A DNA stretch of 5,941 nt from Chitinophagales bacterium (GTDB lineage Bacteria > Bacteroidota > Bacteroidia > Chitinophagales > UBA2359), in the NCBI GenBank assembly GCA_020631035.1, contig JAHDIA010000399.1, positions 1-5,941 of the forward strand. The letters run 5' to 3'. The translations under genes were made by a program, and so were the position numbers. Of this stretch, positions 1 through 5,689 are shown one piece after another. Positions within the stretch are counted from its first letter, which is position 1. Each line of letters starts with the position of its first letter. The notes beneath the pieces were generated by a model, which was given only the letters and a program-made list of their open reading frames with translations, ran no database searches and was not told where the DNA came from.

Positions 1-22
1 CCGTTCATAAAGACATTATTAT

Positions 23-727
23 TTATGTTATGTAACCTAAATTTTCAGCGTAAGTTTTTAATTTTTCTTTTAGCATATTTCTTGCACGGTGTAGACGAGA
101 CCGCACTGTACCTATAGGAATGTCAATAATCTTTGCCATTTCTTCATAGGTAAAGCCTTGCAAGTCACACAAAACTACAACCGTTCTAAAATCTACTGGT
201 AGTGAATTGAGAGATTTAACAATTTCATCTCCCAACATTCCTTGAAAAATTTCTTCTCTTAAGTCCAAATAACCAACATATTGCGTGTCTTCCGAGTTCT
301 GATAACCTATTACATCTTCGTAATCTACCTTGTAAGGACCTTTTGACTTCTTTCGATAGTCATTAATGAAAGCATTCTTCAAAATTTTAAACAACCATGC
401 TTTAGCATTAGTTCCAACACGATAAGATTCTACAAAACGAAATGCTTTTAAAAGCGTTTCTTGAACCAAATCGTTTGCATCATCCTCATTGTAAGTTAAG
501 TGATATGCAAATGTGAACAAAGCGTCTGCATGAGGCATAAATTCTGATTCAAAAACTTGCGTTTTTTCTTCAGGGGTCAAGCTTTTTTTAAGAGTCTCAT
601 TTTCTTGTTCTTGACTTGGATCTGATTCAGAAACTTGTGTTTTTTCTTCAGAAGTCAAGTCTTTTTCAGAATTTTCCAACTCTTTTTGCTCTTGACTAGG
701 TGTTGTATCATTTTCATCTACTATCAT
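23..727 (-). CDS. ECF-type RNA polymerase sigma factor (sigma-70 family, RpoE/SigW-like) with duplicated N-terminal extension
   Basis: Extracytoplasmic-function sigma factor of 234 aa that would direct RNA polymerase to a dedicated promoter set. Region 2 spans about residues 62-128, with the DDANDLVQETLLKAF core-binding helix and the AKAWLFKILKNAFINDYRKK segment for -10 recognition. Region 4 spans about 165-225, with the helix-turn-helix FTYEEMAKIIDIPIGTVRSRLHRAR. Most ECF factors begin just before region 2. Here an acidic extension of about 60 residues (1-62) precedes it and is built from two similar units (residues 10-36 and 37-62). An in-frame stop at 743-745 limits the upstream extent, so the ATG at 725-727 is the only ATG that includes the extension. 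Met64 lies inside region 2 and is too late. TTG codons at Leu24 and Leu50 each begin a T-x-E-E-K-T-Q-V segment and are possible alternative starts. No anti-sigma gene is visible next to it. Family assignment is very secure; the target regulon is unknown. Confidence 0.95.
   Translation of the reverse strand: MIVDENDTTPSQEQKELENSEKDLTSEEKTQVSESDPSQEQENETLKKSLTPEEKTQVFESEFMPHADALFTFAYHLTYNEDDANDLVQETLLKAFRFVESYRVGTNAKAWLFKILKNAFINDYRKKSKGPYKVDYEDVIGYQNSEDTQYVGYLDLREEIFQGMLGDEIVKSLNSLPVDFRTVVVLCDLQGFTYEEMAKIIDIPIGTVRSRLHRARNMLKEKLKTYAENLGYIT
542..700 (-). repeat. In-frame tandem duplication (78 + 81 bp) in the sigma factor gene
   Basis: Two adjacent, imperfect copies (542-619 and 620-700) encode residues 37-62 and 10-36. 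Both protein copies start with PSQEQ and end with T-x-E-E-K-T-Q-V-x-E-S. At DNA level both share long blocks such as tctgattca/gaaacttg and gttttttcttcag. The middle has diverged and one copy has an extra codon. The right-hand end of the downstream copy joins directly to the sigma region 2 domain, so the ancestral gene probably had a single copy. It is acidic and Glu/Gln/Ser-rich, and probably disordered. Confidence 0.85.
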
Positions 728-783
728 ACCAATAGGTGTGTATTATGGAATAAATTGTTCACTAGCAAGTTTTATTACCAAGT

Positions 784-847
784 GAATGTTGCATCATTTG
801 CCAAACATTAAAAGGTACATTTTGGTGTACCAAGGCATACAACATTC
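784..847 (-). promoter_or_regulatory. Nested dyad element in the leader of the sigma factor gene
   Basis: A perfect 6-bp inverted repeat, ggtaca (814-819) and tgtacc (826-831), is separated by 6 nt. It overlaps a second small dyad, ttggt-gt-accaa (822-833). It is enclosed by a perfect 8-bp inverted pair, gaatgttg (784-791) and caacattc (840-847). The element lies 57-120 nt upstream of the sigma start codon and about 24 nt downstream of the TAACTTTG box. It could be an operator for a dimeric regulator or a folded mRNA leader. There is no T-run, so it is not a simple terminator. Confidence 0.35.
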
Positions 848-1070
848 TTACTTATACCTCAATTATTGCTCAAAGTTATGTCTATTTTGGATAAAAGCTT
901 GCTAAAACACCTTACAATTTATCTCTTTTTTCTCAATTCTACCAAAGTTTTTGCCCTAAAATTGACGCATTTGCCCCTTTTTGATTCCATATTCAATAAA
1001 AAGTAACATGAAAAAGCAGAACATTGTATTTTCAAATAAAGTGGACTTTTAAATGCAGAGTGGGGTTTGA

Positions 1071-1166
1071 GTGAATGGTTGAATGTGTAATTAGTTGAAT
1101 GCTTGAATGTGTAATTGGTTGAATGCTTGAATGTGTAATTGGTTGAATGCTTGAATGTGTAATTGA
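1071..1166. repeat. 24-bp tandem minisatellite, four copies
   Basis: Four consecutive 24-bp units (1071-1094, 1095-1118, 1119-1142, 1143-1166). The central units are identical, the last differs at its final base, and the first differs at three positions. Each unit contains the heptamer ttgaatg twice (ttgaatgc then ttgaatgt), followed by gtaattg, so it probably grew from a shorter repeat. All three minus-strand frames are free of stops within the unit, but there is no plausible start codon, so it is treated as non-coding. Near-identity of the units suggests recent expansion or active copy-number change. Confidence 0.9.
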
Positions 1167-1348
1167 GTTAAGATGCTAACCTAATCAACCTAATTTACTA
1201 TAATGGGGCAACGTATGTGACTTTGAGGCTGCATTTTGGTCTGGTTAACCAACGCATATTTTAGGCTGCGTCGTAAATGGTATCCATCCGCTCATCCTAC
1301 GCTGGGCAGAATCACTCGCCAAAAATGGTCAGGTCAAAGAACCAACAT

Positions 1349-2518
1349 TTATTCAAAAGGATTGCTAAAAGCGGGATTGGTGATAAAACTCGAATCGGTA
1401 AGGGTATGTAAAAAGGCGATGAGTGCTGCTTTTTCTTCGGGTGTAAAGTTGACATTTTCACCAGTAGTATACTCGCTGCCCAGTTCAGGAGAAAGGGTCG
1501 GGGAATTGTGTATACCATTGCTATAGTGGTCTATGACTTCTTCGAGTGTGGCAAAGCGTCCGTCATGCATATAAGGTGGAGTGAGTGCGATGTTGCGAAG
1601 TGATGGCGTTTTGAATTTGCCATAGTCTTCAGGAACACCTGTTACGGCTCCCAATCCTGGATCAGGAAAGTCAAGGTGATTTTCGACAGCATCTAAGCCA
1701 TTGTTTTTAAAAGCAAACTCCGTAAACAGTTTTCCTCCTCCAAAATGGCAATGGAAGCACTCAGCTTCTCCTAGCATACCATTCTCTGTAATAAAAATAT
1801 TGTATCCTTGTGCTTCCAATTCTGTTGGATTGCTGCTAGAGGTTTGAAATTGGTCGAAGCGGGAATTGGCAGAAATCAAGGTACGCATAAATTGAGAAAT
1901 GGCTTTGGCTGCTAAGTCCTCAGAAGGTGCTGCATTGAAGGCTTTGGCAAAACGCAATGGATAGTTGGGATGAGCTTTGAGTTTGGCAATCAAATCGGGT
2001 AAAGATTGGTGTAATTCTATTGGATTTGTAATGGGTTCAAGTGATTGTTGTTCGAGTGTAGCCTTTGAGCCATCCCAAGTAAAAGGTTGATTAAGACCAT
2101 AGGCTAAATTGAACAGGGGCATAGAATTGCGTGTACCATTGATGCCATCTATACCTGGAGAAGTCGTTCGGGGATCTGCAAAGGCGTTTTCTTGGCGGTG
2201 ACAAGTGGCGCAAGACATGGTACTATCTGCCGACAAAATGGGATCATAAAAAAGCATACGACCCAATAGTACGCCTTCATTGGTTAGTGGATTGTCAGGA
2301 GGAATGATGGGTTGAGGAAAACCATTGGGAATATTGAGTTGGTAAGCTGTTTGGGTATAAGTTGAATCTAAAACATTGTTTCCTGTGGTATCATTAGGAT
2401 TGGTACTTGTGGTGTCTTGCATATCGGGAGTATCGCCATTGGGGGCATTGTCTTTTTGGCAAGACAAGACATAAAGGGTAAAATAGCAAAACAAAAATAT
2501 AAGTACCGTATTTCTCAT
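1349..2518 (-). CDS. Di-haem cytochrome c peroxidase / MauG-family lipoprotein (second copy)
   Basis: A 389-aa c-type di-haem enzyme of the bacterial cytochrome c peroxidase/MauG family, acting in the envelope. The N-terminus is a lipoprotein signal (hydrophobic residues 4-18, lipobox VLSC, Cys20) followed by a Thr/Asn/Asp-rich linker to about residue 55. The first haem motif is CATCH (103-107), in the typical context before AFAD; the second is CFHCH (254-258). The conserved inter-haem segment FTWDG has Trp148, equivalent by position to the Trp used for electron hopping in MauG. The C-terminal part has TPSLRNIALTPPYMHDG (304-320) and then HYSNG. Tyr332 falls where MauG has its axial Tyr and classical peroxidases have Met, so a MauG-like oxidase role is favoured, though this alignment is from memory. 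It lies 36 nt after the toxin gene and is the last gene of the series. Substrate is unknown. H2O2 detoxification is the alternative. Confidence 0.92.
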   Translation of the reverse strand: MRNTVLIFLFCYFTLYVLSCQKDNAPNGDTPDMQDTTSTNPNDTTGNNVLDSTYTQTAYQLNIPNGFPQPIIPPDNPLTNEGVLLGRMLFYDPILSADSTMSCATCHRQENAFADPRTTSPGIDGINGTRNSMPLFNLAYGLNQPFTWDGSKATLEQQSLEPITNPIELHQSLPDLIAKLKAHPNYPLRFAKAFNAAPSEDLAAKAISQFMRTLISANSRFDQFQTSSSNPTELEAQGYNIFITENGMLGEAECFHCHFGGGKLFTEFAFKNNGLDAVENHLDFPDPGLGAVTGVPEDYGKFKTPSLRNIALTPPYMHDGRFATLEEVIDHYSNGIHNSPTLSPELGSEYTTGENVNFTPEEKAALIAFLHTLTDSSFITNPAFSNPFE

Positions 2519-2554
2519 TGAGTTATAACGTATTTTGTTGGGTCAGAGTTGTTA

Positions 2555-2950
2555 TTAAAACTTAGTTTTGTATAGTTTCAGTTCAGGAATAAAATTGAAG
2601 TCTTTTTTATCAAGTGTATACAATTCCAAATTGTTTTCAATTGCAATTGAAGCAATAATTGCATCTGCTATTCTAAGTTTATGACTTATAGAGTAAATTT
2701 GCATCAAGTTTACAAATGTTCTAGAAACTTTTTTGTCAAGGTGGTAAATAGTGTGCTGTTTGAGTGTTGTTATAATTGTTTTTAATTCATTTTTGTTAAT
2801 TGCACCATAGTATAGTTCAGCCATTGTTATTACTGTGATGCCTAGATTTTCTTCACCAATTTGAATTATCTCATTGATAATTTTTTCATTTCCTTTGAAT
2901 ATTTCAATAATGATATTTGAATCACATAATACTATTTTTCTTTTTCCCAT
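2555..2950 (-). CDS. PIN-domain ribonuclease toxin (VapC-like)
   Basis: A 131-aa PIN-domain protein, the toxin part of a type II toxin-antitoxin pair. PIN toxins cleave RNA with a Mg2+ site of acidic residues. Here these are Asp10 (in VLCDSNIIIEI), Glu45 (in MAELYYG), Asp96 (in LRIADAIIAS) and Asp114 (in YTLDKKDF), so the catalytic set looks complete. Length is normal for VapC (about 130 aa). The ATG at 2948-2950 lies inside the end of the antitoxin gene (19-nt overlap), which suggests translational coupling. Hand counts of three 60-bp rows give 25-30% G+C, against 42-55% in rows of the flanking di-haem genes, which suggests acquisition from elsewhere. The RNA target cannot be inferred. Confidence 0.93.
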   Translation of the reverse strand: MGKRKIVLCDSNIIIEIFKGNEKIINEIIQIGEENLGITVITMAELYYGAINKNELKTIITTLKQHTIYHLDKKVSRTFVNLMQIYSISHKLRIADAIIASIAIENNLELYTLDKKDFNFIPELKLYKTKF

Positions 2951-3147
2951 GCCTCATCTCTAAATTGGTTATTATTAATATTTCTATTTTTCCAGATTCC
3001 AGCAAGTGAAAGTACAGAATCGCTTTTGTGTTGACTTAATTTCTCATCTTTAATGATTTCTATAGTGATGCCTTCTATAGATGCCAATTGTTCAAGGGCT
3101 TTGTCTATTTTAGTGGGATCATCTGATTGTATCATTACTGTTGTCAT
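2932..3147 (-). CDS. Antitoxin of the PIN toxin (type II)
   Basis: A 71-aa protein directly upstream of and overlapping the PIN toxin gene. This order and overlap identify it as the antitoxin. The C-terminal part, LAGIWKNRNI (48-57) to FRDEAWEKEK (62-71) with Trp52 and Trp67, looks like the extended toxin-binding tail found in antitoxins of PIN toxins. The N-terminal half (residues 1-35) reads as strand-helix-strand (TTVMIQ, then DPTKIDKALEQLASIEG, then ITIEIIKD). I do not recognise a standard AbrB, ribbon-helix-helix or Phd DNA-binding domain in it. The ATG at 3145-3147 is used; Met5 is an alternative. It is AT-rich like the toxin. Such antitoxins normally repress their own operon; an inverted repeat lies just upstream. 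Confidence 0.82.
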   Translation of the reverse strand: MTTVMIQSDDPTKIDKALEQLASIEGITIEIIKDEKLSQHKSDSVLSLAGIWKNRNINNNQFRDEAWEKEK

Positions 3148-3154
3148 ATTATTT

Positions 3155-3177
3155 GAGTTTTAATCAATAATAAACTC
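3155..3177 (-). promoter_or_regulatory. Inverted repeat upstream of the antitoxin gene, possible operator
   Basis: A perfect 6-bp inverted repeat, gagttt (3155-3160) and aaactc (3172-3177), with an 11-nt AT-only-plus-one-C spacer, begins 8 nt upstream of the antitoxin start codon. Position fits an autoregulatory operator. No T-run follows on the minus strand, so it is not a good terminator of the preceding di-haem gene. Arms this short can occur by chance in AT-rich DNA. Confidence 0.3.
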
Positions 3178-3210
3178 TTTTTAGCATAAATCCTAATTAT
3201 TTTTTGCTTT

Positions 3211-4278
3211 CTAAGGTTTAAAAGATTCTTCTAGCAAAAAGTGTTCATCAGTCAAAGAGTGTAAGAAAGCAATGAGTGCTTCTTGTTCTTCTGCGCTTAA
3301 ATTTAAGGGTTTGATTCGTGTATCTTTGTTAGGGTGGGAAGTGCCACCAGTATTGTAATGCGCTACCACTTCTTCCAAGTTTGGAAGGCTACCATCGTGC
3401 ATATAAGGGGCTGTTTGGGCAATGTTGCGTAGTGTCGGTATTTTGAATTTACCTTTATCATTGTCTTCAAAAGTAATGCGGTAACGTCCTAGGTCAGTAT
3501 AGTTTGTATAAAGCCCATTGTTGACAAAATCATAATTGGTGAAATTGAAGCCACTGTGGCAAGAACTGCATTGTGTTCGTTCACTAAAAAACAATTCCAA
3601 TCCTGTTTGTTCTTGACTATTGAGTGCAGTTGCATTTCCTTGAAATTGGTATTGGTCGTAAGGAGAATTGCCCGAAATCAATGTACGTTCAAAACAGGCA
3701 ATGGCACGGGTAATGGCAAAGGCATCTACCTCTCGTCCAAAAGCTTCCTGAATGAGCGTGGGGTAGTGTGGGTGTTTCGCCAAGCGTTGTACGGCTTCCA
3801 GCATTGTAAAGCCCATCTCGGTCTCATCTTCTATGGGAACAGCCACTTGGCGTTCGAGATTGGGAACACCTCCATCTTTGAACAAATAGGGATGATAGGC
3901 TACATTGGCTAGGGTAGCGGTATTTCTAAAACCCAATTTTTCTTCTATGCCAATGCTGATAGGCAAACTATCTGTAAAAGCAACTTCCTGAAAATGACAA
4001 GAACCACAAGAAATACTGGAATCTCTTGATAGAATGGGATCGAAAAAAAGCATTTTACCCAATGCAATTTTCTCTAGCGTCATTGGGTTGTCTTCAGGTA
4101 TTTCAGGAGTGGGGAAACCAAGGGGAAGATTGAAGGTGTAGGGGGGGGCTTGAAGTTGAGAATTGGTATTGGACGTATCTTTCTCACAAGCTACAAAAGC
4201 CCATAAACACAAAAAGATTGAAACAAGCCGTAATAGATTGCTCCAGTTTGTGATTTGTATCGACCGATGTATTATCAT
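3211..4278 (-). CDS. Di-haem cytochrome c peroxidase family lipoprotein, MauG/MbnH-like (first copy)
   Basis: A 355-aa di-haem c-type enzyme, directly downstream (62 nt) of the MbnP-like gene. That order suggests it is the MbnH-type partner, which in the known system oxidises a Trp of MbnP to kynurenine. The signal peptide ends in the lipobox FVAC (Cys31). Haem motifs are CGSCH (91-95) and CSSCH (237-241). Other family landmarks are FFDPILSRDSSIS (78-90), FERTLISGNSPYDQY (206-220), PTLRNIAQTAPYMHDG (281-296) and HYNTGG (307-312), with Tyr308 at the proposed MauG-type axial position. The inter-haem segment reads YLFKDGG: Lys134 stands where the second copy has Trp148. A run of eight C residues on the coding strand encodes Ala44-Pro46 just after the signal peptide. 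The start ATG at 4276-4278 gives a short hydrophilic n-region before the hydrophobic core. The family is certain; the MbnH role is an inference from context. Confidence 0.93.
   Translation of the reverse strand: MIIHRSIQITNWSNLLRLVSIFLCLWAFVACEKDTSNTNSQLQAPPYTFNLPLGFPTPEIPEDNPMTLEKIALGKMLFFDPILSRDSSISCGSCHFQEVAFTDSLPISIGIEEKLGFRNTATLANVAYHPYLFKDGGVPNLERQVAVPIEDETEMGFTMLEAVQRLAKHPHYPTLIQEAFGREVDAFAITRAIACFERTLISGNSPYDQYQFQGNATALNSQEQTGLELFFSERTQCSSCHSGFNFTNYDFVNNGLYTNYTDLGRYRITFEDNDKGKFKIPTLRNIAQTAPYMHDGSLPNLEEVVAHYNTGGTSHPNKDTRIKPLNLSAEEQEALIAFLHSLTDEHFLLEESFKP
4141..4148. repeat. G8 homopolymer inside the first di-haem gene
   Basis: Eight consecutive G on the plus strand (C8 on the coding strand) cover the codons for Ala44-Pro45-Pro46 of the di-haem lipoprotein. 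A slip of one base would frameshift the protein right after its signal peptide. It is the longest G/C run noticed in the window. It could be a contingency locus or simply a sequencing-sensitive tract. Confidence 0.9.
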
Positions 4279-4340
4279 TTCTTGGGCAATGAGAAATCTA
4301 TAAAATATTGACTACCTACTAAAAATGGCAGGTACATTCT

Positions 4341-5075
4341 TTATTCTGTCAAGTCAAAACACAATGCTATATTATCCGAAATTTGTTCGGCAACTTCTGT
4401 CAATGAATGAGATTGGTTTACTTCAAACATATCAATGGAGTGGGTCTTGTTAAAGATTTGGTCCATATTTAAATTGAGTTGAAGATCGAGATTGCCATCT
4501 TTTTCGACTGTAAAGTTTTGCGTTAGGCTTACTTCTCTGTACAATTCATCAAAGCCAGTGTCGTAGGCAAAAGATTTTTCAAATAGTTCTGTGGCTTCTC
4601 TGGGTTCTGTATCTATTCGTCCATGTAGCATCACAAATTTGTATTTGCTTGCCCATCCCCAGTGGGTGCCTTGTGCGTAACTCAATGGATGCTCAACATC
4701 TAAGGAATTGGAATTAGGATCTGTTGCATTGGTTGTACTGTCTAAGCCAATGGCAAAGTTGAGGGCTTTGTAATTGCCTTCTGCTACATTGGCTATAATG
4801 GATGTAGGGTCGGCGAAGTCATACAATATCACATCAGCTAAAGGATGTACTTCGTCATTTTCGTCTACCAATTCAATATTGGAGAGGTAAAATTTGACCA
4901 GTTCATATTTGACGTATTGGTCCATATGATTGGTGTAAACTTTGTTGAGTTCAAATGGGGTGTTGTTGTATGAAGGAGCAATAGACAAAGCAACTTCACC
5001 TTCCCCATCTTTGCTACAAGAACTGGCTAAAATGAGGAGAGCTATGAATAAGAAAGAAGCATATTTTTTAAACAT
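4341..5075 (-). CDS. MbnP-family lipoprotein (putative copper-binding)
   Basis: A 244-aa lipoprotein with signal LILASSC (lipobox ASSC, Cys20). It shows the MbnP-family layout: an N-terminal strand and N-x-x-P-F segment (residues 29-42), the VKYELVKFYLSNIELVDENDEVHPL block (about 55-79), ILYDFADP (83-90), a GNYKALNFAIGLD segment (100-112), then HPLSYAQGTHWGWASKYKF (129-147). The last part corresponds to the family's W-x-W followed by YKF. Trp139 and Trp141 are the only tryptophans, so they are the only candidates for kynurenine formation. His50, 77, 129, 138, 151, 212 and 223 are possible metal ligands. In methanotrophs MbnP is periplasmic and binds copper after Trp oxidation by MbnH. Here it would be membrane-anchored. 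It starts 23 nt after the peroxiredoxin-like gene and precedes a di-haem gene by 62 nt. Family call is strong; copper binding is inferred. Confidence 0.85.
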   Translation of the reverse strand: MFKKYASFLFIALLILASSCSKDGEGEVALSIAPSYNNTPFELNKVYTNHMDQYVKYELVKFYLSNIELVDENDEVHPLADVILYDFADPTSIIANVAEGNYKALNFAIGLDSTTNATDPNSNSLDVEHPLSYAQGTHWGWASKYKFVMLHGRIDTEPREATELFEKSFAYDTGFDELYREVSLTQNFTVEKDGNLDLQLNLNMDQIFNKTHSIDMFEVNQSHSLTEVAEQISDNIALCFDLTE

Positions 5076-5098
5076 ATTGAATGGTTTTATGGGTGTTC

Positions 5099-5689
5099 TT
5101 AGTTGAGTTGTTTTAATATTTCACTGATGTTAGAACGTTGTCGGTAATCGGTATCAAAATGAACATATCGGATGTTGCCATCACTGCCAATGATGTAAGT
5201 GGCAGGTACGGGCAATACATCGTCTTTGTTGCCATTGGCTCTGCGACTCATACCCAATACCAAGTTGTAAAATCTAGGGACAGTTTCCTTGTCCAAACTG
5301 TAGGCTACTCCATAGGCTTCCATAATACTGTAATCTGAGTCAGAAATGATCGGGAAAGTAGCATCTGTTTTGCGCTCTGTTTTTTCAACAGACTTTTCTT
5401 TTTCGGGTGTAACGACTACTACCTCAGCACCGCTGTCTACAATCATTTGTAGGCTGTCTTGTAAACTGCTTAGGTGTCTTTTGCAGTAAGGACACCAATT
5501 GCCTCGATAAAAAACCAATACTACTTCTTTGTCTTGTTCAAGCAGGGTTTGTAAAGCAATTGTTTCTCCATCTGAATCCAATCCTTCAAAAAGTGGAGCC
5601 ATACTACCAACTTCTAATGGTGCATCGTATTGAGCCATTAAAGAAACAGAGGCAAATAATAAACAAATAAAAGAATGAAGTAACTTCAT
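5099..5689 (-). CDS. Secreted AhpC/TSA-type peroxiredoxin-like protein with CxxC motif
   Basis: A 196-aa thioredoxin-fold protein with an N-terminal Sec signal (hydrophobic residues 8-18, probable cleavage after Ala19, SLMA|QYD), so it should act in the periplasm. The redox centre FYRGNWCPYCKRHL has Cys66 and Cys69, typical of the peroxiredoxin-like AhpC/TSA group with CxxC rather than classical PxxxTxxC peroxiredoxins. The probable cis-Pro is Pro162 in LPVPATYIIGSDG. Length fits the family with one signal peptide. It is the first gene of the co-directional series and ends 23 nt before the MbnP-like start. It may keep haem-ligating or other cysteines reduced, or remove peroxide; a TlpA-like thiol reductase is the alternative. 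No Shine-Dalgarno is seen, as usual in Bacteroidota; the ATG at 5687-5689 is supported by the signal peptide. Confidence 0.92.
   Translation of the reverse strand: MKLLHSFICLLFASVSLMAQYDAPLEVGSMAPLFEGLDSDGETIALQTLLEQDKEVVLVFYRGNWCPYCKRHLSSLQDSLQMIVDSGAEVVVVTPEKEKSVEKTERKTDATFPIISDSDYSIMEAYGVAYSLDKETVPRFYNLVLGMSRRANGNKDDVLPVPATYIIGSDGNIRYVHFDTDYRQRSNISEILKQLN

Larger units (their letters stand above)
728..1348. other. Gene-free interval between the second di-haem gene and the sigma gene
   Basis: This 621-bp stretch has no convincing gene. From right to left on the minus strand it holds a relatively GC-rich segment (about 1200-1348) just after the di-haem gene stop, four 24-bp tandem repeats (1071-1166), and an AT-rich leader with a dyad element (784-847). 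The GC-rich segment contains the short direct repeat aggctgc at 1226-1232 and 1263-1269 and the palindrome ggttaacc. It could be a decayed or dispersed element, but nothing in it is recognised. The leader contains one TAACTTTG on the minus strand (871-878), which matches the Bacteroidota -7 consensus TAnnTTTG, but no TTG is placed correctly for a -33 box. Confidence 0.7.

Noticed and set aside
1071..1166. CRISPR array
   Set aside because: The 24-bp units are directly adjacent with no spacers, and no cas genes are present.
919..1167. Minus-strand frame open for about 82 codons, reading NYTFKHST four times through the 24-bp repeat
   Set aside because: It begins right after a TAA and has no ATG or GTG except an internal ATG near the end. 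All three minus frames of the repeat are free of stops, so openness is a by-product of the repeat.
1321..1347. Possible terminator after the second di-haem gene (tggt/acca stem then T5 on the minus strand)
   Set aside because: Only 4 bp of stem with an 11-nt loop, or a bulged alternative; too weak to call.
1236..1526. Plus-strand 96-codon open frame and an overlapping minus-strand 68-codon frame (1312-1518)
   Set aside because: Both overlap the end of the di-haem gene, which has clear family motifs to its last residues. They resemble no known protein.
3556..3912. Plus-strand 118-codon open frame
   Set aside because: Lies entirely antisense to the first di-haem gene, including its haem motifs; composition is that of a shadow frame.
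5138..5338. Plus-strand 66-codon open frame
   Set aside because: Antisense to the peroxiredoxin-like gene with no features of its own.
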